From contig DZBC01000013.1 in assembly GCA_022729835.1 (NCBI GenBank), positions 1 through 18,316 on the forward strand: DNA of 18,316 bases, written 5' to 3'. The notes under the pieces were generated by a model. The model was not told where the DNA came from, searched no databases, and saw only the letters and a list, made by a program, of their open reading frames with translations. A program made the translations under genes and the position numbers. The stretch is from Sulfuricurvum sp. (GTDB lineage: Bacteria > Campylobacterota > Campylobacteria > Campylobacterales > Sulfurimonadaceae). Shown here piece by piece: positions 1 to 8,489 of the stretch; position 1 is the first letter of the stretch, and every line of letters starts with the position of its first letter.

Positions 1-50
1 GGTGGCCGGATCAAAACGTCACGGGTGGCCGGATGGGTGCGTTTTTTGCA
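1..50. mobile_element. IS21-like insertion sequence end (partial)
   Basis: Two direct copies of GGTGGCCGGAT (1-11 and 24-34) lie 23 bases apart, followed by a T-rich stretch ending in TGCA at 47-50. The reverse complement of the right window edge has the same architecture and also ends in TGCA, with 26-27 bases from the inner repeat to the terminus. Multiple internal terminal repeats and TG...CA termini are typical of the IS21 family. No transposase gene is inside the window, so the family call rests on end structure only. The junction with host DNA is placed after base 50. Confidence 0.65.
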
Positions 51-749
51 CCCAATGCCCTGCTTTACGTCATCTGGGCGCTCGCATTCTTTGGTTTTTT
101 GCCCTACAACGACTTTAGCGCCAATGCCAATATGTTTGGCACCGTGATTGAGCTTAGCATCTTCTCTTTTGCTCTTTCGTATCAGATGCACCGACTCAAA
201 GTTGAAAAACAGCGCATTGAGGTAGAGTTGCAAGAGAGCAAGGCGCTCAACGGCAAAGACCCGATGACCGGGCTGTGGAACCGTCTCTATTTCGACAACG
301 AGTTCCACCGTTTTTTAAAAGAGCGCCAAGTGCAGCGCGAGCCTTTTGCCTTTATGATTGCCGATATTGACGACTTCAAACAGGTCAATGATCTCGACGG
401 ACACCCGCGCGGCGATGAAGTGATCGTTGCAATCGCGCAGCTACTAGAGCGCCTCTTCAAGCGCGATTGTGATCGTGTCTTTCGTCTGGGTGGAGAGGAA
501 TTTGGCATTATTCTCTGCTCCAAAAACGCGGATGAAGCGATTGCGTCGGCGCAACGCTGTGTCGCAGCAGTCGAAGCGCTGGCGATGGTGCATCCGCGCG
601 CGCCCAAGGGTGTCATCACTATATCCGCAGGTTTGGCCCTGTGTGAAACGATACACTTGGATGCTTTTGAGATCTATACATTGGCCGATCGACAGCTCTA
701 CGACGCCAAAACTTCGGGAAAAAACCGATTGAATTATGTGATCGTATAA
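51..749 (+). pseudogene. Diguanylate cyclase, 7TM-type membrane protein, 5' end lost to an IS
   Basis: This is the C-terminal part of a membrane GGDEF protein that makes cyclic di-GMP from two GTP. An open frame runs from an ATG at 33, but that ATG and its first codons belong to the IS end. Host sequence starts at about 51 in the same frame. Two hydrophobic helices remain (ALLYVIWALAFFGFLP and MFGTVIELSIFSFALSYQM), followed by a basic/acidic coiled linker, as in 7TMR-DISM receptors. The catalytic domain looks intact: DPMTGLWNR, NDLDGHPRGDE, and the GGEEF active site encoded at 489-503. An RDCD inhibitory I-site sits five residues before GGEEF, so product inhibition is likely. The periplasmic sensor and most membrane helices are missing. 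Whether the fused frame is expressed is unknown. Confidence 0.85.
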
Positions 750-766
750 CACCAATAGGAGCAAAT

Positions 767-1699
767 ATGAAGATCGTTTTACTCGATACCCTCACCTTCG
801 GCGACACCGCGCTTGAAGGTTTTGATGCGCTGGGCACGGTTGAGCGCTACCCCACCACGACGCCGGAGCAAACTTTGCAGCGCATCATCGACGCTGAAGT
901 GATTGTGACCAACAAGGTGGTGATCAGTGAAGCGCACATGCGTACATGTAAGCGTCTGAAGCTTATCTGCGTCGCCGCGACGGGGATGAACAATATCGAT
1001 CTCGAAGCGGCCAAAGTGCTGGGAATTGCGGTGCGTAACGTTGCGGCCTACTCTACCGATTCGGTGGTGCAGCACACCTTTTCGATGCTCTTTTATCTGA
1101 TCGCTCAGAGCCGCTACTATGATGATTATGTCAAAAGCGGCGCATGGCAGCGAAGCCCGATCTTCACCCATACGCAGCAGCCATTTTGGGAGCTTTCACA
1201 CAAACGCTGGGGTATCATAGGGCTAGGGGCGATTGGGCGCAAGGTGGGAAGTGTTGCGCAGGCATTTGGCGCACAGGTGTGCTACTACTCAACTTCAGGG
1301 CACAACAGCGACGCAACTTTTGAGCGTGTGTCGCTTGAGAGGCTTTTGCGTGAGTGTGACATCATTTCGATTCATGCACCGCTGAATGAGCGCACGCGCT
1401 ATTTGTTGGGGTATGAAGAGTTGCGTACATGTAAAGAGGGTGCGGTGGTGCTCAACCTTGGGCGTGGCGGCATCATCGACGAAGAAGCGTTGGCGCGGAT
1501 TGTGGATGAGCGTCGGCTCTATTTTGGCCTCGATGTGCTCGAAATAGAGCCGATGCGCTCGCCCCATCCGCTCTTACATGTAGCGCATCTTGAGCGACTC
1601 TACCTTACGCCACATATCGCGTGGACTTCCATCGAAGCACGCGCACGGCTCGTTGCGGCGACCATCACTAATATAAAGGAATTTTATGCGCTTTCTTGA
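767..1699 (+). CDS. D-2-hydroxyacid dehydrogenase (NAD-dependent)
   Basis: A 310-residue cytoplasmic oxidoreductase of the D-isomer-specific 2-hydroxyacid dehydrogenase family, which interconverts 2-keto acids and D-2-hydroxy acids with NAD(P). The nucleotide-binding loop GLGAIG is at residues 152-157. The catalytic triad can be placed as R233 (LGRG), E261 (EIEP) and H283 (TPHIA). Length is usual for the HprA/glycerate-dehydrogenase-like branch, and there is no ACT domain, so it is not a long SerA. The substrate cannot be read from the sequence; glycerate/hydroxypyruvate is the best guess. AGGAG lies just upstream of the ATG. The stop overlaps the start of the DoxX gene by 14 bases, implying coupled translation. 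Three TACATGTA palindromes lie inside the gene (943, 1426, 1575). Confidence 0.9.
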   Translation: MKIVLLDTLTFGDTALEGFDALGTVERYPTTTPEQTLQRIIDAEVIVTNKVVISEAHMRTCKRLKLICVAATGMNNIDLEAAKVLGIAVRNVAAYSTDSVVQHTFSMLFYLIAQSRYYDDYVKSGAWQRSPIFTHTQQPFWELSHKRWGIIGLGAIGRKVGSVAQAFGAQVCYYSTSGHNSDATFERVSLERLLRECDIISIHAPLNERTRYLLGYEELRTCKEGAVVLNLGRGGIIDEEALARIVDERRLYFGLDVLEIEPMRSPHPLLHVAHLERLYLTPHIAWTSIEARARLVAATITNIKEFYALS

Positions 1700-2078
1700 T
1701 GACGATCTGGCCAAACTGACGTTGCGTCTTGGTGTGGGCGGCTTGATGCTTTTTCACGGTTTTCACAAGGTGATTCATGGGGTTTCGGGGATCAAAGCGA
1801 TGCTAAGTGCATCAGGTCTACCCGACGTACTCGCGTACGGAGTCTACGCGGGAGAGTTGGTGGCACCCCTGTTGTTGATTTTGGGCATTTACAGCCGCGC
1901 CTCGGCAGGCGTGGTGGCTTTTACGATGCTAAGCGCCATCTACCTCGCCCACGCCAATGCGCTACTGGCATTGGGTAAACACGGTGCACCGCTCATCGAG
2001 CTACCGCTTTTTTATCTGCTCGCAAGCCTTGCGATTATGCTACTAGGCCCCGGACGCTACGCGATCAACAGCCGCTAG
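1686..2078 (+). CDS. DoxX family membrane protein
   Basis: A 130-residue inner-membrane protein with about four hydrophobic helices. The N-terminal pattern (RLGVGGLMLFHGFHKVIHG), then a GIKAMLSASGLP-type stretch and a YAGELVAPLLLILG helix, are typical of the DoxX/DoxD family. Members have been linked to quinone-related redox chemistry and oxidative stress, but their biochemical role is not settled. AAGGA precedes the ATG, and the gene starts inside the end of the dehydrogenase gene. Its stop lies two bases from the stop of the convergent Hsp20 gene, leaving no room for a separate terminator. Confidence 0.85.
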   Translation: MRFLDDDLAKLTLRLGVGGLMLFHGFHKVIHGVSGIKAMLSASGLPDVLAYGVYAGELVAPLLLILGIYSRASAGVVAFTMLSAIYLAHANALLALGKHGAPLIELPLFYLLASLAIMLLGPGRYAINSR

Positions 2079-2080
2079 GG

Positions 2081-2506
2081 CTATTTGACGGCGATGGATT
2101 TGGTGGCGTTTTTGCCCGCAAGCTTGGGGATAACGACCTCTAATACACCGTTATCACTTGCGGCGTCGATGTTTTCGATATCGGCGTTTTCAGGCAGGGC
2201 GAAGCTACGGCTGAATTTGCCAAAACTCGTCTCGACCTTGTAGTAATCCTCCTCTTTTACTTCCGACTTGAAGTTGCGCTCACCGCTGACGGTAAGTTTT
2301 CCATCTTTAATGTCTACCTTGATATCTTCCTTCGCAACACCGGGCAGATCGACATCTACATGGTAGGCAAACTCACCCTCTCGGATGTTCACGTTGGGCG
2401 TAAAGCCGGCAATACCACCCTCTTTCTCAGGGCTATTGTAACTTCTCATCAAACGACTCTCCAGTTCACGCAGTTCACGGAAGGGATCAAAACGGGTAAC
2501 TAACAT
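2081..2506 (-). CDS. Small heat shock protein, Hsp20/alpha-crystallin family
   Basis: A 141-residue ATP-independent holdase chaperone that binds unfolding proteins in the cytoplasm. The N-terminus (RFDPFRELRELESRL) is the usual bacterial Hsp20 opening. The alpha-crystallin domain spans about residues 35-125, with VDLPGVAKEDIKVDIKDGKL and a GVLEVVIPKL end. The short C-terminal tail is weak in the usual I-x-I anchor. AAGGAG stands 6 bases before the ATG. The 158-base upstream region contains no CIRCE element that I can see. A TACATGTA palindrome at 2550 sits about 44 bases upstream of the start. Confidence 0.93.
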   Translation of the reverse strand: MLVTRFDPFRELRELESRLMRSYNSPEKEGGIAGFTPNVNIREGEFAYHVDVDLPGVAKEDIKVDIKDGKLTVSGERNFKSEVKEEDYYKVETSFGKFSRSFALPENADIENIDAASDNGVLEVVIPKLAGKNATKSIAVK

Positions 2507-2549
2507 GACTAACTCCTTGAAGCAATTTTGTTTTTTCAGGCGTTATTGT

Positions 2550-2557
2550 TACATGTA
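2550..2557. repeat. TACATGTA palindrome, intergenic copy upstream of Hsp20
   Basis: Flanks are T on the left and C on the right. It lies in the divergent space between Hsp20 (-) and the large helicase (+), where it could overlap the unmapped Hsp20 promoter. It is one of only three copies in this window outside coding sequence. Confidence 0.9.
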
Positions 2558-2606
2558 CGGATTTTTTTGTCTGCTACTTAAGTGGCACAGAGCAGTTACG
2601 GTGCAA

Positions 2607-2635
2607 TTCACAATCGTAGTTCATTAGTGTATGAT
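2607..2635 (+). promoter_or_regulatory. Candidate sigma70 promoter of the exonuclease/helicase fusion gene
   Basis: TTCACA (2607-2612, 5/6 match to TTGACA) and TATGAT (2630-2635, 5/6 match to TATAAT) are separated by exactly 17 bases. Transcription would begin near 2642, leaving a leader of about 23 bases that includes AAGG (2654-2657) before the GTG at 2665. Confidence 0.5.
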
Positions 2636-2664
2636 TTCAGCAGCTCATTCATTAAGGTGCCCTT

Positions 2665-5600
2665 GTGACAATGGCCAATATGCTTTTTTTAGATCTCGAA
2701 ACCACCCGTGATGCCACCATCAAAGAGCTGGGGTTGGTCTGCGGGGAACATGAGCTGAAAACCGCGTCAATCGAAGCGGCTGCCGCCTTTGTCGAAAAAA
2801 ACAATTCGGGTTGGATTGCCGGACACAACATCATCGCTTTTGATTTGCCGATACTGCGCAACACCTCACTTTTGTCGCTCATTGAAACTAAAGTCGTTAT
2901 TGACACATTACCTATTTCACTGCTGCTTTTCAACGAAAAGACCTTTCATAATCTTCCAAAAAACTACAAAAGCGAAGACGATTTTCTCAATGATCCAGTA
3001 GAAGACTCCAAGCTCTCGCGCCGTCTACTCAAACAGTGCATCGAGGGTTTTGGCACTTTGGTGCGCCATCAACAGCTTGTCTTTTACACACTGCTCTATG
3101 ATCATGAGTACTTCAGAGGTTTTTTCGAGTTGATTAGATCAGAAGTTTCGCTTGAGGTGCTGGCTCCAAATCTGCTGGAAAAGACGATCGAAAAGCTCTA
3201 TGCCACGGTGATCAAAAATCCCGACGCTATTGCCGACGCCAGCTTGAATCGGCGTGTCGAGCTGGCCTATATTCTCGCACTACTCACGCCTGATATCGAG
3301 ATCAAGGCACATCCGCCGAAGATTCTTTATGATTACCCGGAGATTGTCGTGCTGCAAAAGGCGCTCTGTTTTAATTTGGAGCAAAGCTTAGGTGGACTGG
3401 AGGCGTTTGCGCAAGAGGTATTTGGTTTTGGGCACTTCAACGAGTTTGCCCGTCTGCATGCTACGCTCGAGAGCGGCGCGACCATTTCGCAGCGTGACAT
3501 CGTCGAGGCCGAACTGCGCTACGACTCATTTTTGGCGGTGCTGCCCACAGGTGGAGGCAAAACCTTCACCTTTTGGTTGCCCGCGCTGATCAAGGCAAAG
3601 GCGTACAAATCGCTGACCATAGTGGTCTCACCCCTTCAAGCACTGATGCGCAACCATATCGAGAGCTTTAACAAGCAAGTGGCCAACTTTACCGCTGTGG
3701 CACTGAGTGGCTATCTCAGTGCACTAGAGCGCGCCGATGCGATTGAGAAGGTGGTGAACGGCGAAGCGGACATTCTCTACATTGCCCCTGAGAGTTTGCG
3801 CTCCAACGCCATCTTTTCGGTACTCAAAAACCGCCTGATTGAGCGTTTTGTGATTGATGAGGCACACTGCCTTTCGACATGGGGGCATGACTTTCGGCAT
3901 GACTATTTTTACATCGGCGAGTTCATTAATGACCTACTCAAAGCAAAACCGTTTCAAAAGAGCATTGGCGTCTCTTGTTTTACCGCTACGGCCAAACCCA
4001 ATGTTATTGAGGATATCTGCGCGTACATTTACGATACGCTTGGCCTCACGCTAACGCAGCATTTGGCGCTGCCTGAGCGTAAAAACCTTGACTACAAGGC
4101 GGTCGCTATTACGAAAAAAGCCGATAAATATCTACGTCTGCTCGAACTTTTGGGCGAACACGGCGGCGCGGCGCTGGTGTATATTCCCTCATCGACCAAC
4201 ACGTGCGACGAAGTAGCCGAGAAGCTCTCTTTGGATCTCGCCCCAAGAAAGGTGCGTTCTTTCCATTCTAAGCTTGATTCTGATATCAAGATGGAGATAC
4301 TGCATCAATACGTCCACAACGACATCGATGTAGTGGTGGCCACGACCGCCTTTGGTATGGGGGTGGACAAACCCAATATCGAAACGGTCATCCACTATGA
4401 GGTCTCCGATTCGCTGGAGAACTACGCGCAAGAGGCCGGACGTGGGGCGCGGGATAAAAATCTGCGCGCCCTTTGCCCCTTGCTTTTTGATGAAAATGAT
4501 CTGGATAAACACTTCGCATCGCTTAATTCAAACAAAGTGAGTGCAAGCGAGATTAATGCCGTCTTTCGGGTGCTTAAAGCGCAAAAATCAGACCTTGTAA
4601 TCATGACGACCCGCGAGATTGCCAAAGCGGCCAGATGGGATGTGGAAGATACACGACAAGCCTACGATCTGAAGGTCAAAACGGCGCTTTTGGAGCTGGA
4701 GCGCGAGGGGTATTTGCAGCGCCAACGCAATCAGGTGCGCTTTTATGCCGACGCCGTTGCCAAAGAGAGTCTTGAGATGCTACACGAGGCGTGCAGCGTG
4801 CATCAACTTGGCGAAGAGGAGAGTGCACGCCTCACGCTGGTGCTCAAAAGCATTTTGGGGCGCGGAAAACCAAAAGCGGTACAGATTGATGAGATGGCGC
4901 ATATCTTGGGCTATGACAAAGAGCTGATCGCAGCATCAATCCTGAAGCTCAAAGAGTTGCAAATCGTCTCCGATAGCAAGGATCTCAGCCTTTATACCAC
5001 CAAGGAAGCGATGGCAAAATATCGACAAATAGCGCGAATTGAGCTCTTTTTGCTGGAGTACTTCACCCAGAGCCGCGAGGGCACACACTCCTGCCGTGCA
5101 CTCAATGAAGCGTTGATTCAAGGCAAGCTGATTGAACCTGATGAAAATTACTGTGACACGATCAAAGAGCTGCTCTTGCTTTGGAGGCAGGCCAAAGAGT
5201 ACTTTCGCTTCTACAGAGTAGACCGCCAAAGTGACAGTTGGTACACCGAGCTGATCAATCCCGCCGCGCTGGGGCAATCCATAGAGATAAAACATACCAT
5301 TGCAGCGCAGGTGATGGCCCATTTTGGCGCTCAGATTGACCTGAGTGCCAAAGAGGAGCGTTTTTATCTTGAATTTTCCTTGTTAGAGCTACACAAGGCG
5401 CTGGAGATGCCGCCGCAGGCTTCACCCAAGTGGCTCGATAAGGTGCTACTCTTCTTACATGTACTGCGTTTGGTTGAGCTTGCCGATGGGCGTTTTATCT
5501 ATTATTCACCGATGAATATCCACAAAACCGACAAGTTTGAAAAGAAGCGTAAATACACCAAAGAAGAGTACGCCATCCGTATGCACCCACATTACGAACG

Positions 5601-7509
5601 CAAGATCGAATCGATTCATATCATAGGTGAATATGCCGCCAGACTACAGCGCGACCCCAAAGCGGCAATGGCCTTTTTGAAAGATTACTTCATCGAATCC
5701 TACGATGTGTTTAAGCGCAAATACAAGCTGCTCAAGCAGACACTCTCTGCGCCGATGACCCGCAAGCGCTATGAGAAGATTTTTAGTCACCTTTCGAGCG
5801 AGCAACAGCGCATCATTGAAGATCAAGAGAGCCGCGCGATCATGATTTTAGCCGGTCCCGGAAGCGGCAAAACCAAAGTTTTGGTACATAAAATCGCCTC
5901 ATTGATTCTCAAAGAGGACATCAAGACCGATCAGTTTTTGATGCTGACCTACTCTCGAAGCGCGGTGTCGGAGTTTAAAAGCCGCCTTTTTGAGCTGATA
6001 GGGTCATTGGCGTATGAGGTGGATATCTATACCTTTCACGGCTACGCTTTGCAGCTTTTGGGTCGTCAGGTTCAAGACGCTCAAACCGACATTCTTAAAG
6101 AGGCGGTAGCGCAGGCGGCGCAAAAACTCTCCACGGGAAAGATCACGGCACCTTTTAAATCGGTGCTGGTGCTTGATGAGTTTCAAGATATCAACGCCGA
6201 TGCCTTTGCCCTGGTTGAAGCGCTTTTTGCGGCGCAAGAGGGCGAACTGCGCCTCATTGGAGTAGGTGATGACGATCAGTGTATTTTGAGTGAGGTGAAC
6301 GGTGCCGATGTCGCCTTTTTTGAGCGTTTTAAAGAGCGGTTTGGCGGTGATGAAGGCAGTTATACCCAATACGCGCTGACCCATAATTTTCGAAGCGACA
6401 AGGCCATTGTGTCGCTTGCCGATCATGTCGCTTCGCAGCTTCAAATCCGTTTCAAAAACTCTTTACATGTAGCCCACTCCAAAGAGCAAGGCGAGGTACA
6501 GCTCAACTTTTGTCGATCTTCTGAGTTGATTCCCCCAGCCGTAGAAATCATCAAGACGCTTGATACTTATACCCATATTGCCGTATTGGCCCATACCAAT
6601 GAAGAGGTTACATCGCTCTATTCGGCCCTGCATACGCAGGGGATTAAAGCCGAATACCTACTTGATCGGGGCGGATTTCGGCTGCGTCATCTTGCGGAAG
6701 TGTACTATTTTGATCTCACGCTTCAAAAGCTCTGTGGCAATAGCATCCAAATCGGTGAAGAGCAGTTTGCTTTGGCATTGCAGATGGGCATCGAACATTT
6801 TGCGTCGTCGCCGCATTTGGAGCTGCTCAAGCAGATTGTGTACGGGTTTTTAAAAGAGTATGAACGCTACTACCTCTCGCTTTGGGAGGGCTACCTTGAT
6901 GAGATTCGGTTTGAAGATTTTATCCGTGACACACGTGTCATTGTCTCCACGATGCACAAGGCCAAGGGCAAGGAGTTTGAGGCGGTTGTAATGCTGGTGC
7001 GCCACAACCAAATGAATGATCACCTGCTTCGACTCTACTACGTCGCCATGACCCGCGCCAAAAAGCGACTGGTGATCGTCAGTAACGACCGCGCCTTTGC
7101 GGCGTTACCGCCAAGCGCTCTTGGGCGCATTGAAGATTTACTGGAATATGAGGCGCCGACGCATAAAACGCTGGTAATGACACTGAGGGATATACGTTTG
7201 GGATTCAGCGGTCGGCAAAACTTTGAAGATGAAGAGCTGATTGCCGGAACCGAAGTGACATTCGGTTACTACCCTTATAGCGAACGTTTACATGTAATGC
7301 TTGCGGGTGAAGCGATTGCCTGTTTATCAAAAAGCTTTGATGATCAAATCAACAATTATTGCAGTAAGGGTTATGCAATTGAGCGCATTAGTGTTGAAAG
7401 CGTGGTGATGTGGCACAACCCCAAGCGCGACGAGACGATCAAACATGCACTCTGCACCTTCGTGCTCCAAAAAACTACAACCGCTCCAGCAACTTCTTCA
7501 AACTTTTAA
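2665..7509 (+). CDS. DEDD-type exonuclease / RecQ-like helicase / UvrD-like helicase fusion
   Basis: A 1614-residue cytoplasmic DNA-processing protein with three modules. Residues 1-120 resemble a DnaQ-type 3'-5' exonuclease: D10-L-E12, H54-N-I-I-A-F-D60, and a last motif N109-D-P-V-E-D114. Residues 270-800 are an SF2 RecQ-like helicase: PTGGGKT 294-300, DEAH 398-401, FGMGVDKP 563-570, QEAGRGARD 589-597, then winged-helix-like sequence without the RecQ four-Cys zinc cluster. Residues 1040-1500 are an SF1 UvrD/Rep helicase: AGPGSGKT 1063-1070, LDEFQD 1170-1175, GDDDQC, FRSD 1242-1245, TMHKAKGKEFE 1429-1439, AMTRAKK. Start options are GTG 2665, ATG 2671 and ATG 2680. GTG fits AAGG at 2654-2657 best. 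The gene stands alone and its 3' end overlaps the convergent regulator gene by 35 bases. RecQ-UvrD fusions of this size exist in other bacteria, but their role in repair, recombination or defence is not established. Confidence 0.88.
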   Translation: MTMANMLFLDLETTRDATIKELGLVCGEHELKTASIEAAAAFVEKNNSGWIAGHNIIAFDLPILRNTSLLSLIETKVVIDTLPISLLLFNEKTFHNLPKNYKSEDDFLNDPVEDSKLSRRLLKQCIEGFGTLVRHQQLVFYTLLYDHEYFRGFFELIRSEVSLEVLAPNLLEKTIEKLYATVIKNPDAIADASLNRRVELAYILALLTPDIEIKAHPPKILYDYPEIVVLQKALCFNLEQSLGGLEAFAQEVFGFGHFNEFARLHATLESGATISQRDIVEAELRYDSFLAVLPTGGGKTFTFWLPALIKAKAYKSLTIVVSPLQALMRNHIESFNKQVANFTAVALSGYLSALERADAIEKVVNGEADILYIAPESLRSNAIFSVLKNRLIERFVIDEAHCLSTWGHDFRHDYFYIGEFINDLLKAKPFQKSIGVSCFTATAKPNVIEDICAYIYDTLGLTLTQHLALPERKNLDYKAVAITKKADKYLRLLELLGEHGGAALVYIPSSTNTCDEVAEKLSLDLAPRKVRSFHSKLDSDIKMEILHQYVHNDIDVVVATTAFGMGVDKPNIETVIHYEVSDSLENYAQEAGRGARDKNLRALCPLLFDENDLDKHFASLNSNKVSASEINAVFRVLKAQKSDLVIMTTREIAKAARWDVEDTRQAYDLKVKTALLELEREGYLQRQRNQVRFYADAVAKESLEMLHEACSVHQLGEEESARLTLVLKSILGRGKPKAVQIDEMAHILGYDKELIAASILKLKELQIVSDSKDLSLYTTKEAMAKYRQIARIELFLLEYFTQSREGTHSCRALNEALIQGKLIEPDENYCDTIKELLLLWRQAKEYFRFYRVDRQSDSWYTELINPAALGQSIEIKHTIAAQVMAHFGAQIDLSAKEERFYLEFSLLELHKALEMPPQASPKWLDKVLLFLHVLRLVELADGRFIYYSPMNIHKTDKFEKKRKYTKEEYAIRMHPHYERKIESIHIIGEYAARLQRDPKAAMAFLKDYFIESYDVFKRKYKLLKQTLSAPMTRKRYEKIFSHLSSEQQRIIEDQESRAIMILAGPGSGKTKVLVHKIASLILKEDIKTDQFLMLTYSRSAVSEFKSRLFELIGSLAYEVDIYTFHGYALQLLGRQVQDAQTDILKEAVAQAAQKLSTGKITAPFKSVLVLDEFQDINADAFALVEALFAAQEGELRLIGVGDDDQCILSEVNGADVAFFERFKERFGGDEGSYTQYALTHNFRSDKAIVSLADHVASQLQIRFKNSLHVAHSKEQGEVQLNFCRSSELIPPAVEIIKTLDTYTHIAVLAHTNEEVTSLYSALHTQGIKAEYLLDRGGFRLRHLAEVYYFDLTLQKLCGNSIQIGEEQFALALQMGIEHFASSPHLELLKQIVYGFLKEYERYYLSLWEGYLDEIRFEDFIRDTRVIVSTMHKAKGKEFEAVVMLVRHNQMNDHLLRLYYVAMTRAKKRLVIVSNDRAFAALPPSALGRIEDLLEYEAPTHKTLVMTLRDIRLGFSGRQNFEDEELIAGTEVTFGYYPYSERLHVMLAGEAIACLSKSFDDQINNYCSKGYAIERISVESVVMWHNPKRDETIKHALCTFVLQKTTTAPATSSNF

Positions 7510-8119
7510 GCCGCAAATGCTTGCGTGAGAGTTCGATGACCCCTTCCTCTTTGAGCTGTTGCAAGGCGCGGTTGACCACTTTGCGTACCGAGCCGACCAG
7601 CGCGGCGAGCTCTTCGTGGCTGAGATTGCCGATCAGCCGCAGGTTGCCGTCGCTTTGGGCGTAGCGGCCAAAGAGTGAGAGTAGCCGATCGTAGACGTCG
7701 CGCAGCGAAAGATCAGAGGCGAGTTGCTCCATTTGGCGCAGTTGCGCGGCCATGTAGGGGAAAAAGAAGCGTTTGAACTCCGCGTCGTGCTCCAGCAAAG
7801 TGCGCACCTGCGCCATCTCTACCTCTACCAGCTCAGCGCGTTCAAGCACCTGCGCGACATATTCGTGCTCTGCTTCGTCAAGCAGGCTGATCACGTCAAA
7901 CATATCGCCGCGCGAGAGCAGATAGAGGGTCTGCTCACGGCCGTTTTGGGGGTTGATCTGCGAAATTTTGATGACGCCGTCCATGATGAAGTAGAAGTGT
8001 TTTTGGGTGTCGGTAGTGTCAAACGGGGTCGCGCCTGCCTCAAAGATCAGGCGGCGTTTTTGGGGTAGGGCGGGGGCGAGGCGTTCGAGTGCGGCGGGGG
8101 TTAGGTCGGTCGATTTCAT
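7475..8119 (-). CDS. Crp/Fnr family transcriptional regulator
   Basis: A 214-residue DNA-binding regulator. Residues about 20-130 form a cyclic-nucleotide-binding-type jelly roll (HFYFIMDGVIKISQ, then LLSRGDMFDVISLL), followed by a long dimerisation helix. A winged helix-turn-helix lies near 166-189 (LSHEELAALVGSVRKVVNRALQQL). There is no cysteine anywhere, so it cannot be an FNR-type 4Fe-4S oxygen sensor. Its effector is unknown. It is the last gene of an AEC transporter-thioredoxin-regulator operon. No convincing Shine-Dalgarno sequence precedes the ATG: the 16-base gap to the thioredoxin gene is almost filled by a TACATGTA palindrome. Its 3' end overlaps the helicase gene tail to tail. Confidence 0.9.
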   Translation of the reverse strand: MKSTDLTPAALERLAPALPQKRRLIFEAGATPFDTTDTQKHFYFIMDGVIKISQINPQNGREQTLYLLSRGDMFDVISLLDEAEHEYVAQVLERAELVEVEMAQVRTLLEHDAEFKRFFFPYMAAQLRQMEQLASDLSLRDVYDRLLSLFGRYAQSDGNLRLIGNLSHEELAALVGSVRKVVNRALQQLKEEGVIELSRKHLRLKSLKKLLERL

Positions 8120-8123
8120 GGCT

Positions 8124-8131
8124 TACATGTA
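8124..8131. repeat. TACATGTA palindrome between the thioredoxin and Crp/Fnr genes
   Basis: A full TTACATGTAA decamer occupies most of the 16-base intergenic gap (8120-8135), directly in front of the regulator start codon where a ribosome binding site would be expected. Confidence 0.9.
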
Positions 8132-8135
8132 AGGT

Positions 8136-8489
8136 TTAGCGACCAAAGAGCCGCGACCACAGCCCTTTGCCCTGCGCCTTTTGCACCATCGCGATGTAGC
8201 GACCTATCGAGGCGGCGCCCAGCTCATAGTCTTTGACCATCTTGTCTGATCCGATGCTCACGCAAAAAGGGACGCTGCGGATCTCGTACTTTTGTGCCAG
8301 ACGCGGGTTGCGCGAGACATCCACCTTGCAGATCAGCGCCGTGTCGCCAAAATGCGCCGCGATGGGTTCGAGCATTCCTAGCACGCTTTGGCAGGGGCCG
8401 CAGGTGGGGGAGTAGAAGTCGATGAAGATCGCCTTGTCGGTGGAGGTGATGAGGTCGCTGTAGGTGTCGTCGCTGAGTTCTTTTACCAT
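8136..8489 (-). CDS. Thioredoxin-fold protein with CGPC active site
   Basis: A 117-residue cytoplasmic thiol-disulfide oxidoreductase. The active site C30-G-P-C33 lies in the context FYSPTCGPCQ, where canonical thioredoxins have WAxWCGPC, so the Trp before the first Cys is replaced by Thr. The cis-proline loop (RSVPF) and a VDVSRNPRLAQKYEIRSVP segment are normal. The C-terminus is slightly extended and basic (KAQGKGLWSRLFGR). There is no signal peptide. The ATG follows the stop of the transporter gene with no gap, and AAGGA lies inside that gene's last codons, so translation is coupled. Confidence 0.88.
   Translation of the reverse strand: MVKELSDDTYSDLITSTDKAIFIDFYSPTCGPCQSVLGMLEPIAAHFGDTALICKVDVSRNPRLAQKYEIRSVPFCVSIGSDKMVKDYELGAASIGRYIAMVQKAQGKGLWSRLFGR

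Noticed and set aside
2558..2600. CIRCE or HspR operator upstream of Hsp20
   Set aside because: No TTAGCACTC-N9-GAGTGCTAA or related inverted repeat is present. ACTTAAGT is only a short palindrome.
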